64,000 bases of DNA from Methylococcaceae bacterium. GTDB lineage: Bacteria > Pseudomonadota > Gammaproteobacteria > Methylococcales > Methylomonadaceae. Location: assembly GCA_016715325.1 (NCBI GenBank), contig JADKAL010000006.1, positions 157,656-221,655 of the forward strand. The letters are read 5' to 3'. Shown here one piece after another: positions 20,732 through 32,683 of the stretch. Every line of letters begins with the position of its first letter. Position 1 is the first letter of the stretch. The notes below the pieces were generated by a model. It was given only the letters and a program-made list of their open reading frames with translations. It was not told the origin of the DNA and searched no databases. A program made the translations under genes and the position numbers.

Positions 20732-21205
20732 TTATTGTCCGCCCGCAAATCGAAGTTGCCGCCAAGCCTCATAACTGATGATGGCCACAGCATTGGAAAG
20801 ATTCAGGCTGCGATTGTTCGGCATCATCGGGATTCTTATTCGATATTCGGGCGTGATACTATCTAGTATTTCAATGGGTAATCCCGCCGTTTCGGATCCG
20901 AAAAGCAACACATCGTCCGCTTGATAATTCACTTTGTCGTAAGATTGGGTTCCTTTTGTCGTGCAAGCGAAGATCCGCCTGCTTTTCATGGCTGCAGAAA
21001 ATGCCGCGAAATTCGGGTATTTGCTGACCTTGGCGAGGTCGTGATAATCCAAACCGGCACGGCGGAGATTTTTTTCCGCCAGATCGAAGGCCAAAGGTTC
21101 TATTAGGTGCAAACTACAGCCGTTATTGGCGACTAAGCGGATGATATTGCCGGTATTCGGAGGAACTTGGGGTTCGAATAATGCGATATGGAACATGGGA
21201 GCCAA
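20732..21205 (-). CDS. trmL: tRNA (cytidine/uridine-34-2'-O)-methyltransferase
   Basis: A 157-residue SPOUT-class methyltransferase that modifies the wobble base of tRNA-Leu isoacceptors with S-adenosylmethionine. Family features are [20 protein letters not shown] at the start, [11 protein letters not shown] in the middle and [18 protein letters not shown] in the C-terminal knot. Length and start match the E. coli protein closely. It is convergent with the sulfotransferase-like gene, 23 bp away. Confidence 0.95.
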   Translation of the reverse strand: MAPMFHIALFEPQVPPNTGNIIRLVANNGCSLHLIEPLAFDLAEKNLRRAGLDYHDLAKVSKYPNFAAFSAAMKSRRIFACTTKGTQSYDKVNYQADDVLLFGSETAGLPIEILDSITPEYRIRIPMMPNNRSLNLSNAVAIISYEAWRQLRFAGGQ

Positions 21206-21513
21206 TGGAAGCTAGTCTGTTGAATTTAGCTTGAAATGATTATGCAAAGAGAGTGCGGCTGGATTGTACAGGAATGCGCGTAAATCCAGAATTTTATTAA
21301 AAGGTATTATTTTAAGGGATCTCTTAATAAGTCCTTCGACAAGTTCAGTCCCCAAAGGGGCTAAAGACATACGGCAAGCAGTTGATTTCGCTAGTGGTGA
21401 GTCAGTCGAGCCATGAATGAAATCGGTTTATCCAGAGAATCCTTAAAGCAACTCTTAATGATGTTTTCGTACGCTATCGATAAATAAATGCTTTTTAGTG
21501 CGGAAACGGCGTT
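21206..21513. other. Gene-free stretch upstream of the FKBP gene
   Basis: About 310 bp with no supported gene. It contains a CTTCGACAAGTTCAG sequence near 21331, part of a dispersed intergenic motif that recurs near 50415 and 53615. Confidence 0.4.
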
Positions 21514-21519
21514 TATAAT
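21491..21519 (+). promoter_or_regulatory. Possible sigma-70 promoter of the FKBP gene
   Basis: A consensus -10 box TATAAT (21514-21519) is 33 bp upstream of the start. A poor -35 (CTTTTT) is 17 bp before it. Confidence 0.4.
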
Positions 21520-21551
21520 AGTCGCTTATTTTTAACACGAGGTGAATAAAA

Positions 21552-22034
21552 GTGCATAAAATTAATACTCAACTTGTTTCAGCCCTGTTTGTTATTTCAC
21601 TTGGGTTTACTTTGTTTTCTTTTGCCAATGCCGGTACGCCGAGTGAAAATAAAGCGGCAGGCGAAAAATTTTTAGCCGAAAACGCCAAAAAACCGGCAAT
21701 CAAATCGACATCCAGCGGCCTTCAGTATGAAGTTCTGACGCCTGGAACGGGTAAAGTTAACCCGAAAGCAACAGACACCGTTACGGTTCATTACAAAGGA
21801 ACCTCTATCGACGGAAAAGAGTTCGACAGTTCTTACAGTCGCGGCGAACCGACATCTTTTCCATTAAACGGCGTCATCCCCGGTTGGACCGAGGGTTTAC
21901 AGCTGATGACGGAAGGTGCAAAGTATAAGTTTTATATTCCGTCCGCTTTAGCCTACGGCGAAAACGGCGCAGGCGGTGCAATCGGACCGAACGAGACCTT
22001 AATTTTCGAAGTCGAGTTACTCAAAATTAATTAA
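21552..22034 (+). CDS. FKBP-type peptidyl-prolyl cis-trans isomerase
   Basis: A 160-residue protein starting at GTG behind GAGGTG. A signal peptide (hydrophobic LVSALFVISLGFTLFSFANAG) sends it to the periplasm. A short helical linker with AAGEKFLAENAKKPAIK follows, then one full FKBP domain with VTVHYKGTSIDGKEFDSSY, GWTEGLQLM and YGENGAGGAIGPNETLIFEVEL. It is a folding catalyst for exported proteins. Compared with Mip/FkpA it lacks most of the long dimerisation helix. It is followed by a good terminator. Confidence 0.92.
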   Translation: MHKINTQLVSALFVISLGFTLFSFANAGTPSENKAAGEKFLAENAKKPAIKSTSSGLQYEVLTPGTGKVNPKATDTVTVHYKGTSIDGKEFDSSYSRGEPTSFPLNGVIPGWTEGLQLMTEGAKYKFYIPSALAYGENGAGGAIGPNETLIFEVELLKIN

Positions 22035-22085
22035 ATGCGTTATCGTTTTCTGATTTATCGGAAAATGACTTTTAGATCTTTTGCA

Positions 22086-22112
22086 AAAGCCTTGCCCTGC
22101 AAGGCTTTTTTA
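22086..22112 (+). terminator. Rho-independent terminator of the FKBP gene
   Basis: AAAGCCTTG / CAAGGCTTT form a 9-bp stem around CCCTG, followed by a T-run. It ends just before the rlmL start. Confidence 0.85.
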
Positions 22113-22120
22113 TTTTAACA

Positions 22121-24424
22121 ATGCCGAACTTTACTTTCTTTGCCACAACGCCGAAAGCGATGGAAGACATACTCGCCGAAGAGATCCGCTCGCTCGGAGT
22201 CGCAAATGTTAAATCGTCCGTTGCCGGTGTGTATTTCGAAGGCGATTTAACTGCCGCCTATCGGGTGTGTTTATGGTCGAGAATTGCAAATCGGGTGTTG
22301 ATGCCCATCGCAAGCTTTAAAGCGGTCGATCAGGACGAGTTATATCAAGGCATAAAAAAGATCGACTGGTTTGAACACCTCGACCCGGAAGGCAGCTTTG
22401 CGGTGACATTTAATGCGAAAAATTCGGAAGCCATCAACAACACCCATTTCGGCGCGTTGAAAGTAAAAGATGCGGTGGTCGATCAAATGCGGGCTAAATT
22501 CGATAAGCGTCCGAATATCGATACCTTGCAGCCCGATCTTCGCATCAATGTCTTGCTGAAAGGCGAGAGTTGCAGCGTTAGTTTGGATTTATCGGGCGAA
22601 AGCCTGCATCGCCGTGGTTATCGCGATACGACGATCAAAGCGCCGATCAAGGAAAATCTGGCCGCTGCTTTATTGTTACGCTCCGGCTGGCCTCGTATCG
22701 CTAAAGAAGGCGGAACCCTGATCGATCCCATGTGCGGGTCGGGAACGTTGTTGGTCGAAAGCGCACTGATGGCGGCCGATTACGCGCCGGGGTTACTGCG
22801 GGATTACTTCGGCTTTCTCGGCTGGAAAAAACACGATGCCGGTGCTTGGCGAGCATTATTGCTCGAAGCGCAGCAACGCAAGCAGGCCGGTTTAGGCGGT
22901 TTACCGATGCTGGCGGGATTCGATAAAGACCGCCGTAATTTGAATACGGCGCACATTCATATTGAGAATGCCGGTTTAAAAGGCAAGATACATCTTGAGT
23001 GCCGCGATATTAGTGATGCAGCGCCGGCATTAAGCTGGAAGCCGGGCCTTGTCATTTGTAATCCGCCATACGGGGAACGGTTAGGCGACGAGCAGGAGAC
23101 GGCCGAGCTGTACAAAAAATTCGGCGAGTCTTTAAAGTTGCATTTTTTGCATTGGCGCGCCGCTATGATTATCAGTAATCCCGAGTTGGGATTTCGCTTG
23201 GGAATTCGGTCGCAAAAACCCGTCACTTTTTACAATGGGGCGTTGGAATGTAAATTATTGCGTATGAAAATTGAAGATAGTGCATTTTTTATACCGAAAG
23301 CTAAATCGGACGAGGAGCGTATCGCTCAAGTTGTGACCGTCATGATCGCTAGCGAAAACAAGGAACACGTCATCGCGCCAAAAAATAACCAAGCGCCCCA
23401 AAAAACGGAAGTCGCACCAACTCAGTTCGACATGCAGCAAGAGCAAAATGCGGTAGGCAAGGATGATGAGCAGGGTGCGCAAAGCTTTGCAAACCGGTTA
23501 CAGAAAAATCTGAAAAAACTCCAAGCTTGGAGGACTAAGAATAAAATCCATTGCTATCGCATTTACGACGCCGATTTACCGGACTATGCAGTGGCTATCG
23601 ATGTCTATCAAGGTTGTGAAACTTGGGTGAATGTTCAAGAATACGAACCGCCGAAAGAAATCGATCCCCATAAAGCCAATCAACGGCTCGCTGCGCTGTT
23701 AGCCGAGATTCCAAAAGTATTGGCTATTTCGCCCGATCATGTTTATTTTAAAATTCGCCGCAAACAAAAAAATACCGAGCAATATCAAAAATTAGGCGAT
23801 GAAGGTCATTTTCATGTGGTTGAAGAGCATGGCTGTAAACTTCAGGTCAATTTTTCAGATTATCTGGATACAGGCTTGTTTCTGGATCATCGCCCCGTCC
23901 GCTTAATGATTCAGCAACAAGCCCGAGGAAAACGATTTCTCAACCTGTTTGCGTACACCGGCAGCGCAACCGTGCATGCTGCGGTGGGCGGGGCGGCGAA
24001 AACGACGACAGTCGACATGTCCAATACGTATCTCGAATGGGCGAAATCGAATCTGGCATTAAACGGTACGCAGGGCGATCACGAGTTCATCCAAGCGGAT
24101 TGTCTGGACTGGTTAAAGACCGAATCGGAACAGACTTTTCCAAGACAATACGATTTAATCTTTCTCGACCCGCCGACGTTTTCCAATTCAAAGCGGATGG
24201 CCGCTGTGTTCGATATCCAAAACGATCACGTAAACTTGATTAAGCAAGCGATGTCTTTGTTAGCACCTGACGGCTTGCTCTATTTTTCCACTAATTTCAG
24301 GCGATTTAAGTTTGATTACGATTCACTTGCGCTATTCACTGTTGAAGACATTTCGGCCTTAACGATTCCTGAAGATTTTAAACGCAATCCTAAAATTCAT
24401 TACTGCTGGAGAATTCGCGCATGA
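22121..24424 (+). CDS. rlmL: Bifunctional 23S rRNA methyltransferase RlmKL
   Basis: A 767-residue fusion enzyme that methylates G2445 (N2) and G2069 (N7) of 23S rRNA. The order of domains is THUMP (about 45-155), then the RlmL methyltransferase with DPMCGSGTLLVESAL and NPPYGERLG, then a charged linker (about 390-470), then the RlmK methyltransferase with LNLFAYTGSATVHAA and LDPPTFSNS. The linker, rich in Gln, Lys and Glu, is somewhat longer than in E. coli. The gene overlaps acyP by 4 bp (ATGA), suggesting coupled translation. Confidence 0.96.
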   Translation: MPNFTFFATTPKAMEDILAEEIRSLGVANVKSSVAGVYFEGDLTAAYRVCLWSRIANRVLMPIASFKAVDQDELYQGIKKIDWFEHLDPEGSFAVTFNAKNSEAINNTHFGALKVKDAVVDQMRAKFDKRPNIDTLQPDLRINVLLKGESCSVSLDLSGESLHRRGYRDTTIKAPIKENLAAALLLRSGWPRIAKEGGTLIDPMCGSGTLLVESALMAADYAPGLLRDYFGFLGWKKHDAGAWRALLLEAQQRKQAGLGGLPMLAGFDKDRRNLNTAHIHIENAGLKGKIHLECRDISDAAPALSWKPGLVICNPPYGERLGDEQETAELYKKFGESLKLHFLHWRAAMIISNPELGFRLGIRSQKPVTFYNGALECKLLRMKIEDSAFFIPKAKSDEERIAQVVTVMIASENKEHVIAPKNNQAPQKTEVAPTQFDMQQEQNAVGKDDEQGAQSFANRLQKNLKKLQAWRTKNKIHCYRIYDADLPDYAVAIDVYQGCETWVNVQEYEPPKEIDPHKANQRLAALLAEIPKVLAISPDHVYFKIRRKQKNTEQYQKLGDEGHFHVVEEHGCKLQVNFSDYLDTGLFLDHRPVRLMIQQQARGKRFLNLFAYTGSATVHAAVGGAAKTTTVDMSNTYLEWAKSNLALNGTQGDHEFIQADCLDWLKTESEQTFPRQYDLIFLDPPTFSNSKRMAAVFDIQNDHVNLIKQAMSLLAPDGLLYFSTNFRRFKFDYDSLALFTVEDISALTIPEDFKRNPKIHYCWRIRA

Positions 24425-24696
24425 AACGGCATGTCAAAATTTGGGTATCCGGTCGCGTTCAAGGCGTTTTTTTTCGCCAATCAACCAAAAATAAAGCGAG
24501 GGAATTAGGCGTTTTCGGTAAGGTGAAAAATCTCGAAGACGGTCGTGTTGAAATTATCGTGCAAGCGGAAGACACGCAACTTCAGCCGTTTCTCGATTGG
24601 TGCCGGAAAGGGCCAATCACAGCGCGTGTCGATCATATTGATATTATCGAATTAGGCGAAATAACGGAGTCTTACATTTCGTTTCAAATCGATTAA
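24421..24696 (+). CDS. acyP: Acylphosphatase
   Basis: A 91-residue cytoplasmic enzyme that hydrolyses acyl phosphates such as carbamoyl phosphate. The active-site motif VSGRVQGVFFRQSTKNKARELG holds the catalytic arginine, and the asparagine follows in GKVKNLEDGRVEI. Length is standard. The start overlaps the rlmL stop. Transposase remnant sequence begins directly after its stop codon. Confidence 0.95.
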   Translation: MKRHVKIWVSGRVQGVFFRQSTKNKARELGVFGKVKNLEDGRVEIIVQAEDTQLQPFLDWCRKGPITARVDHIDIIELGEITESYISFQID

Positions 24697-24979
24697 GTAT
24701 AAAGCGTTTCCAGCCGAACAGGCACGGGAATTGGCGCGGAGGCTGGCGTTCCGCCACACCCAAAAACATGGAAGTTGGTTGAATATTGCCGAAATTGAGC
24801 TGGCTGTCTTGTCGAACATGTGTCTGTCGCAACGAATTCCAGACAAAGAAACTCTGCGTCGTGAGATTGAAGCTAATGTACAGGAACGTAATTTAAAAGC
24901 TAAAACAATCATTTGGCGCTTCACCCATCAGGGCGCTCGGCGTAAACTGGCTCGACTCTATCCTGTTGTTTCAACATGA
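24697..24979 (+). pseudogene. IS630-type transposase remnant, C-terminal end
   Basis: The frame directly after the acyP stop reads as the end of an IS630 DDE transposase: FPAEQARELARRLAFRH, then HGSWLNIAEIELAVLSN with the last catalytic acid, then RWRFTHQ-like and ARRKLARLYPVVST before the stop. Roughly the last quarter of the protein is present. The N-terminal part of what looks like the same transposase type lies 21.7 kb away at 46400-47015 in the same orientation. Confidence 0.8.
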
Positions 24980-25358
24980 CTGACTACTAGGCCGAAAAAA
25001 TAATAGATGACCGTCGATTGCGAAATCACAAATATAATAAGCGACCCTATGCAATAAGAATGATCTTTCGCACTATTATGAAACCCGTTAAACAATTATT
25101 TTTCAAGTGAAATATTACCTTTTTTTCTAACGAAAAAAGTGGTTTAATCAGTCCTAGAAATCGACAAATACCGAATAGACTGTTTCCCTATCTAAGCTAG
25201 TCAATAGTAATTATTCTCTCAATGACGGGCTTGGTCAAAAACAGTAAAGACCCGCTAAACGAAGACGGTTAAATCTATTCTGTTTTATGAATATAAACAA
25301 ATTTAAAACCGAAACATGAATCCGTATTAAAAAAACTCAGTAGAGGGGTAGCAGGATT
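24980..25358. other. Leader region of the large operon
   Basis: About 380 AT-rich base pairs without a gene. It should carry the promoter of the operon starting at 25359, but no convincing sigma-70 or sigma-54 element stands out. The ribosome site is modest (AGCAGGATT before ATG). Confidence 0.4.
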
Positions 25359-28135
25359 ATGGATAATGATTTGCCATTAATTTTGTCAGGCCCGATATTA
25401 CGCCGGGTTGAACCGACATTGGTTTCTGTTTGGCTGGCCTTAAGCAAGCCTTGCACTGTTGAGTTAACGCTTTGGGAAGGCCGAATTAAAGACGATTCGA
25501 CTTTGGAAAACTTTAAGGTTGACGGCCCTGTCATAGCGAGCTCCACCACGGAAACTTTAAGAATTGGCATCAATCTCCATCTCGTTGTTGCTACGCTGGA
25601 ACTCCAGTTACCGGTACAGCCCTTGTTACCGGGAAGACTGTATTCTTATAATGTAACAATGCTGGTTCCGCCCGATGCAGGCGGTCCTATTCAAGATTTA
25701 AAATCGTTGGGATTATTAGCGGATACTAAAACGCTTCCGAATGGAAAACCACATTTACCGTTAGGATATGAGATTGGCTTCTTACCTAGTTTTTCTCTTC
25801 CACCGGCAAAGTTAGAAGACTTGCAAATTGCGCATGGTTCCTGCCGTAAAATCAATCATCCTACTGACGACGCCTTGGCTTGGATTGACGGCTTTATCAA
25901 AAAATCCTTCAACGAACCCAATAAACGCTTACATCAATTACTTTTAACCGGCGATCAAATCTACGCGGATGATGTCGCCCAGCCTGTTTTATGGCAACTC
26001 GTGATTCGCGGACAGCATTTGTTAGGATTACAAGAAGGGGTAGTAGAGTTTTTGCCGTTATTCAAATCCACCATTACGACTGAAAATATTGTTACCAATA
26101 GCAATAAGCCTGAAAGTACATCGGTAAAATCGGATGACGTAAGTTAGTGGCCTGCCGACGTCAATCATTTTCCACCCGGCATGCGCCATCAACTGCTGTG
26201 GTCCGAGGCTAGATTAACAACAACTGACGTCGCTCAGCATTTAATTTCCTTTGGCGAATTTGCCGCAATGTATCTTTTTAATTGGTGCAATGAACTTTGG
26301 AAGATAGAAGACCTGAAAGATTTCGACGATATGTTTACACAATTCGCCGACCAGATGGAAGTCGATGGCGTAGATATTAAAGAGGTGCCATTACCGGAAA
26401 ATTGGCTGTCTATTTTTAAAAAAAGAGAATTCGTCGATGATATAGATGAAGCAAGTGAAATAGAACTAAACGAAGGCTTATTAAAAAAATTTCTATTATT
26501 TCTATTCGGCGAGCTGCCTCGGGCCAAATTAATAGATAGCCTTCGGTACAATCCAGACAAAGCAAATACACCCTTAGATACTGATTTACTTAACCATGAA
26601 AAATTAAACGCATTGTCGGGGGAATGGTTAACATCCGATTTCGGAAAAATATTTACCTTTGCGCAAAATTTAGATCAGAACAAAGAACTTCCGCTCTTTC
26701 AAACATTTTATAGGCGTCTGCAAGACGATTTCGGCGGCAAATTCAAAAAAACCGCGGATAACGAGCCGCAAAACCCGAATAATCGAAAACGGCAAGTCGA
26801 GCTGTTTTACGAAACCTTACCGCAAGTCCGCCGGGCATTGGCCAATGTACCTACCTATATGGTGTTCGACGACCATGAAATTACCGACGACTGGAATCTT
26901 TGCCCGCTTTGGCGCGACCGAGTTTTAACAACCCCGTTGGGACGAGCGGTGATTCGTAACGGCATGTTGGCGTTTGCTTTATTCCAAGGCTGGGGTAACG
27001 ATCCCTTGCTTTATAAAAAAGGAAAGCATAAAGAGCTGCTTGATTTAGCAAGCCAGCTTTTGCCACCGGAGAGCAAGCTAAACAGGCTGCAATAATCGAC
27101 AAACTGGATACGCTATTCGGTTTAAATCAGCAGGCGCAAGCCGACAATACAGAGCAACTCTCGTGGCATTTTTCGCTGCAAGGTCCCAAACATTTAGTAT
27201 TGGGACTCGATTGCCGAACCCGTCGAAGCTTTATTACTCGCTACGGCCCGCCCGGTAATATCTCCGATTCCGCTCTGAAAGAGCAAATACCAGAGGCTTT
27301 GCCCGCTGGTATTGACGTTGCTGTGGTTATATGCTCATTGCCGGTATTCGCCGCGCCGTTATTTGATGAGGTAGTTGCGCCGTTAAGTTACCGGGTTTTC
27401 GATCTAGTCACCTATGCCGGTAAACCTCTTGTGCACAATGTTAAAAACATATGGGGTCGTCTTATCCATGGAAATCCCTTAAAACTATCGTCTGGAATTA
27501 AAAACGCTATGCCCGGTACAAATCCAGACGCAATAGAAGGCTGGGCAAACGACACTGTCCGCATGGAAGCTTTGTTCAAACGCTTGGAACCGTTGCGAAA
27601 AGTAGTGCTGCTATCGGGCGATGTTCATTACGGCTCCAGCCAGCAAATGAGCTATTGGAAAAAAGGCGACGTTCAGCCAGCACGTTTTATTCAATTTATT
27701 TCCAGCGGTATGCGCAACGTTATGCACCAAGTTTACGCCGCCGATAGACACTTTGGACGAGTGCAATCTTTGATAGCAAGTAAAATAGGCACCGAACGGC
27801 TGGGATGGTTAAACAATTCCGACGACCTTGTCGTTCTGCCGGAAGGCGCAAGCTTGGTGCCTGCACTTAAATCGAAATTGCGCTCAAGTCCGGTTTTACT
27901 GCCTACAAATCTACCGCCCGGCACGCACTTTAAAACCGAACCCGATTGGCGCTGGCGTTTCGACATTATTAAAGACATGCGCCGCGACGAGGATAGACCG
28001 GAATCTATAAGACCGAAAGCATTAACCGTTAGCGATTCTAACTTATCGTCTCAAGATTCATTATCTGCTTACCAAGCTGTAGTTGATCGGCACGCCTCGC
28101 AACTTAAAAATCCAAACACGGGCGGCAAGTTTTAG
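25359..28135 (+). pseudogene. PhoD-like metallophosphatase, broken by a stop and a frameshift
   Basis: First gene of a large operon; about 925 residues if repaired. All metal-binding motifs of the PhoD family survive, but on three fragments. The first (25359-26147) has AHGSCRK and GDQIYADD. The second (26181-27095, same frame) has YMVFDDHEITDDWNL. The third (to 28135, another frame) has LLSGDVHYGSSQQM. An in-frame TAG at 26145-26147 separates the first two, as in DVS-stop-WPADVNHFPPG. A missing T in the TTTT run at 27058-27061 separates the last two; repair reads QLFATGEQAKQ. There is no signal peptide or Tat motif, unlike typical secreted PhoD, so a cytoplasmic phosphodiesterase is likely. 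The substrate is unknown. Confidence 0.8.
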
Positions 28136-28377
28136 TGGCTCATAACCTTGGAATCGTTACTTTTTTTAAAACTCCTTCGGAAAATGAAAACGATTACTTT
28201 TTAAATGTCCGGCAAGATCTTTACGCCGTATTTTCAGGTACCGATAACATTCCTTTAACACCAACCCTTGAGCCTGACCTAATGTCTCGTCATGACGCCA
28301 AGCTTGCCGCAGTCGGCAGTGTCAAGTTCGAAGAGGAACCGCCCAAGGTCCCTGATATTGAAGGAGCATCCGCATGA
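28135..28377 (+). CDS. Small conserved-position protein of the large operon
   Basis: An 80-residue soluble protein starting at GTG, which overlaps the preceding stop (TAGTG) and whose own end overlaps the next gene by 4 bp (ATGA). That coupling is the best argument that it is real. Visible segments are GIVTFFKTPSENENDYFLNV and an acidic C-terminus. I recognise no family and no membrane segment. It may be an adaptor or subunit for one of the large proteins either side. Confidence 0.6.
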   Translation: MAHNLGIVTFFKTPSENENDYFLNVRQDLYAVFSGTDNIPLTPTLEPDLMSRHDAKLAAVGSVKFEEEPPKVPDIEGASA

Positions 28378-31300
28378 GCGAGTCAATCGATAAACCCGCC
28401 GAAAAGAAAGAAAGCCTGCTAAAGCGCTTCTTTAACCTCGTTGAAGCTATTAACCGGTGGATTCAAAAAACCCTGGGGGACGACGCCACCCGCCGGGCAA
28501 TGTTGCTGGATTTAGGTTTATCGCCCGATCTTCCCGAAGGAACGCAACCGAAAGATTTTCAGCCGAGCAGTCTGCCGGGCATTACTAAGTATCGTGAACA
28601 ATCCGATCCCGACAAAGACGCATTTCTTGAGGCGGTCAAAGACCTCAAAGCTATTTACGAAGCCGTCCACAGCTTTATAAAGCCGTATGTGGATCAGGAA
28701 CCTAACGCTGACGAACAACTTCTGGAAGAAGTTACTCACCGATTCTTTGAATTGATCTCTTTAAATTATCTACGTATTAATCATCCGATTTTATATTGGT
28801 TAGCACAACCTTTGGGCTTAATTGAGGAGAAACTTACTGTATACGGTGCCGGCGGCACCTACCCGGAAAAATTAACAAGCTTATTTAAAGATATCGGACA
28901 TCATTTCAAATCGATCGGAGGAGGACTCGATACCCAAGAGGAAGCAGACGCTTGGACCGACTTACTAATCCCTATTGAAGCAATATTTGCCTTTGTCACA
29001 GATAATGTTTTTTACCACGGCTGGGATCCTGAGCTCAACTCCCCCATGCCCCAACTCGACCAAGTAGCGAGCCGAACGATTTCTTTTGGCTTCGACAATT
29101 ATAACGGCAGTATTGTACTGGTGCCGCGAGACCATGGTGGCCCGGGTTTTTTACTCGCGTTAGGCGGAAGTTTTACCATTCCGCCCATTCCATTATGGGA
29201 CAACAAAGCGCTCCAGATCGGCTTGAATGCAACCGAGGCGGCCGACATTTTTCTGCGCTTGGACAAATGGCAAGCCAAACCCGATGCAAATACGCCTAAA
29301 TTGAGCTTTAAACTGGTAGAAACACAAAAAGATAGCAAACAACAACCCGCAAATCCGCAAGCCTTAGTTGCTAAAACCGGCGCACAAACAGGGAGTGAAA
29401 CAACTTCCGAAGCGGAACTTAGATGGACTTTAGGCGCTGAAAAAGGGACGCATCTGGAACTCGGCCCTATGACCTTAGAAGCGGGTATCTCTGAAGAAGG
29501 CTTGAGTTTTAGTATTGCTTTTAAAGATAGCGCTATCGTACTTAAAGATGGCGGATCTTTCGTTATCGAAGCTTTGGGCAGTAAAGAATCGCGATTTCCT
29601 TTCGATTTCGGCTTAGGCTACAAATCAGGCGGTAATCTCTTTTTTGAAGGCGGTTTGGAGTCCGGTCTTAAGATGGTCGTACCGGTATCGAAATCGCTCG
29701 GCAAAGCACGGTTGCAATTTCTATCAATAGCTTTAGATCCAGAGTTAGGGGACAATAAAAATCGCTTAACCTTAGAGACAACAGCTGCGCTTGATGTAAA
29801 ACTCGGCCCCATCAAAGCAAGCTTGGATCAGATTGGATTTCAACTCGGCTTAGATTTTAAAGCGGCTGAAAAAAATCTGGGGTTTGCAGACCTTGATTTC
29901 GGATTTAAGGCGCCGAATTTAATCGGAATAACGGTGGATGCAAAAACCGTATCAGGCGGCGGCTTTCTAAGTATTTCAAAAAATCAATATGCAGGAGCCT
30001 TACAACTTGCGATAGACCATAGAATCAACCTCAACGCATTCGGTTTATTAAGCACTAAGATGCCGGACGGTTCGGCAGGTTATTCATTGGTTTTGTTTAT
30101 TACCGCCGAAGGTTTTAAATGGCGTCTGGGTTACGGATTTTCGGTGACGGGAATCGGCGGTATTCTTGCCGTGAACCGGCGCGCCGATAGCCAAGCGTTA
30201 CAAAGCGGGTTAAGAGAAGGCAGGCTCAATCATCTTTTATTTCCAACGAATATCGCAGCCAATGCCCCTGAAATTCTCAGCACCCTGAGTAGGGCGTTTC
30301 CGGCGCAACCCGACAACATTATTTTCAGCCCCATGGTAAAAATTGTTTGGGGCGAACCCGTTACTTTGATAACTCTGAATCTGGCGTTGATTCTGGAGTT
30401 TGGATTGGGCGATTCGCTACGCTTACAAAAATTTATTTTGCTAGGCCAATTGCTGGCGTTTTTACCTGAGCCGGATAACGATCTTGTTCGAATCAAGGTC
30501 GATGCCTTGGGAATCATTGATTTCGATCAAGAATTAGCGTCGTTCGATGCCCGTTTGTATGATTCCCGGTTAGCAAAATCATTTGAAATGACTGGTGAAA
30601 TGGCTATGCGCCTTAGCTGGGGTGCAGATCCGTCATTTGCCTTATCAGTGGGCGGCTTTCATCCGGGTTTTAAAGCTCCGGCTAATTTTCCTGCACTCGC
30701 AAGAGTAGCTATTTGTTTGCCAAGACGGATTACTTACAACTTAATTGCCAATCGTATTTGGCCATCACTTCCAATACCGTACAGTTCGGTTCGCGAGCGG
30801 CATTAGAAGCGCATGTGGGGAAAGTCAGTCTTAACGGTCAGTTCGGTTACGACGCGCTCATCGTTTTCGACCCCTATTTCCACTTTATCGCTTCTTTTTA
30901 TGCTTCAGTGGCTATTAAATACCGCGGTTACAGCTTGCTAAGCGTTTCGTTGTCAGGTGAATTGTCTGGTCCCGAACCTCTGACTATCAATGGCAAAGCC
31001 TCTTTTGGAATTCTGTGGTGGGATATCGATGTCAGGTTTAACTGGACGTTAATAGACGGTACAGCTCGCCGCCGCCCGAACCTGTCGAAATCATCGGTAA
31101 ATTAAAAGAAGCGTTATCGAGTCCGACAGCTTGGTCGGCTAGTTTACCGGAATTACCCTTAGTGACCTTGCGTGAAAATACACCTGCCGGACTTATGTAC
31201 ATTCACCCGCTGAGCAGTTTGGGCGTTAAACAAAAAGTCGTACCGCTCAATATGGAGATAAGCCGTTTCGGGAATGCAAAACCCAGCGATGTTAACCCTA

Positions 31301-31564
31301 GATTTAGTATTGATAAAGCGCAGATAGGGAATACGACTATCGAATTGAATGAGAGCCATCAAATACGTGATTTTTTTGCCCTAGCGCAATTTACGGAAAT
31401 GTCGGACAGCGAAAAACTGGAGGCGCCTTCGTTTGAATCTTTACAAGCAGGCGTTAGATTCGGTTCCGACATGATGACGTGCGGCGATGCGATTTCTACT
31501 GAAATCGATTATGAAATCAAACAAATACCGGAACTTAAGACTGAAGAAATATCAACCCCATCTA

Positions 31565-32683
31565 GTGTAACGTCCTCAACAAACATTAAGATATGATACA
31601 ATTGGTGTCCATGAGAACGCCAATGAAAATTACACTGATTGAAGAGGATCGAACAGAACTGGACAACTGGGTGAAGAGCCGGTCTGTTGGGGCTAAACAA
31701 AGACTACGGGCTAGAATGGTACTGATGACCGCCGAGGGCTTGTCAACAACGGTCATTATGGCAACGTTGGGGTCAGCAACCCGACCTTGAACAAGTGGCG
31801 GAATCGCTATCTCGAAAGTGGTGTTGAAGGGCTCGAAAGGCAAGACCCGCCCGTCGCGGATACCGCCGCTGCCGACTGACAAAGTCCAAGAAGTCCTGGC
31901 CTTGACATTGACCGGTAAACCGGCTGCCGCGACGCAGTGGGTTGCCGGACGATGGCGGAGCAGGTCGGCATTTCCCGGATGGCGGTGCACGGCATCTGGC
32001 GGGAGCACAAACTGAAGCCCCATCAAGTGAAGGGCTTTAAGGTTTCGAACGACCCGCTGTTCGCCGAAAAAGTTGCGCGATGTCGTGGGCCTTTACCTGG
32101 ACCCACCGGAGAAGGCCATCGTGTTTTCCGTCGACGAGAAAAGCCAAATCCAGGCGCTAGATCGTAGCCAACCCGGCCTGCCGATGAAGCCGGGAAAATG
32201 CGGGACGATGACGCACGATTATAAGCGACATGGCACCACAACTTTGTTTGCGGCACTCGACGTGCAGACCGGAACGGTGATTGGGCAATGCCAGCCCAGG
32301 CACCGCACTGACGAGTTCCTCAAGTTCCTGAAGACAATTGACCGGCGAACCGACAAAACCTTGGCATTGCATTTGATCGTCGACAACTATGCGACGCACA
32401 AACATGCCGAAGTAAAGGACTGGCTGGCCCAGCATCCCGGTTCCACTTACACTTCACGCCAACCTCGGCCTCGTGGCTCAACTTAGTCGAGCGTTTCTTC
32501 CGGGACATTACCGAGGAACGTATCCGGCTTCGTGCTTTCCACAGTATTGACGACCTCAAAACAGCGATACAGGAGTATCTCGACCACCGCAATAGCAACC
32601 CAAAACCTTACCATTGGACAGCCAAACCAGAGACGATCTTGGCTAAAGTAGACAAAGCTAAAGATATGTTGAGGACGTTACAC
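31565..32683. mobile_element. IS630-type insertion sequence with TA duplication
   Basis: A 1119-bp element with perfect 17-bp terminal inverted repeats (GTGTAACGTCCTCAACA at 31565-31581; its complement at 32667-32683). It is flanked by TA at 31563-31564 and 32684-32685, the target duplication expected of the IS630/Tc1 group. It lies inside the DUF6603-like gene in the same orientation. Confidence 0.9.
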
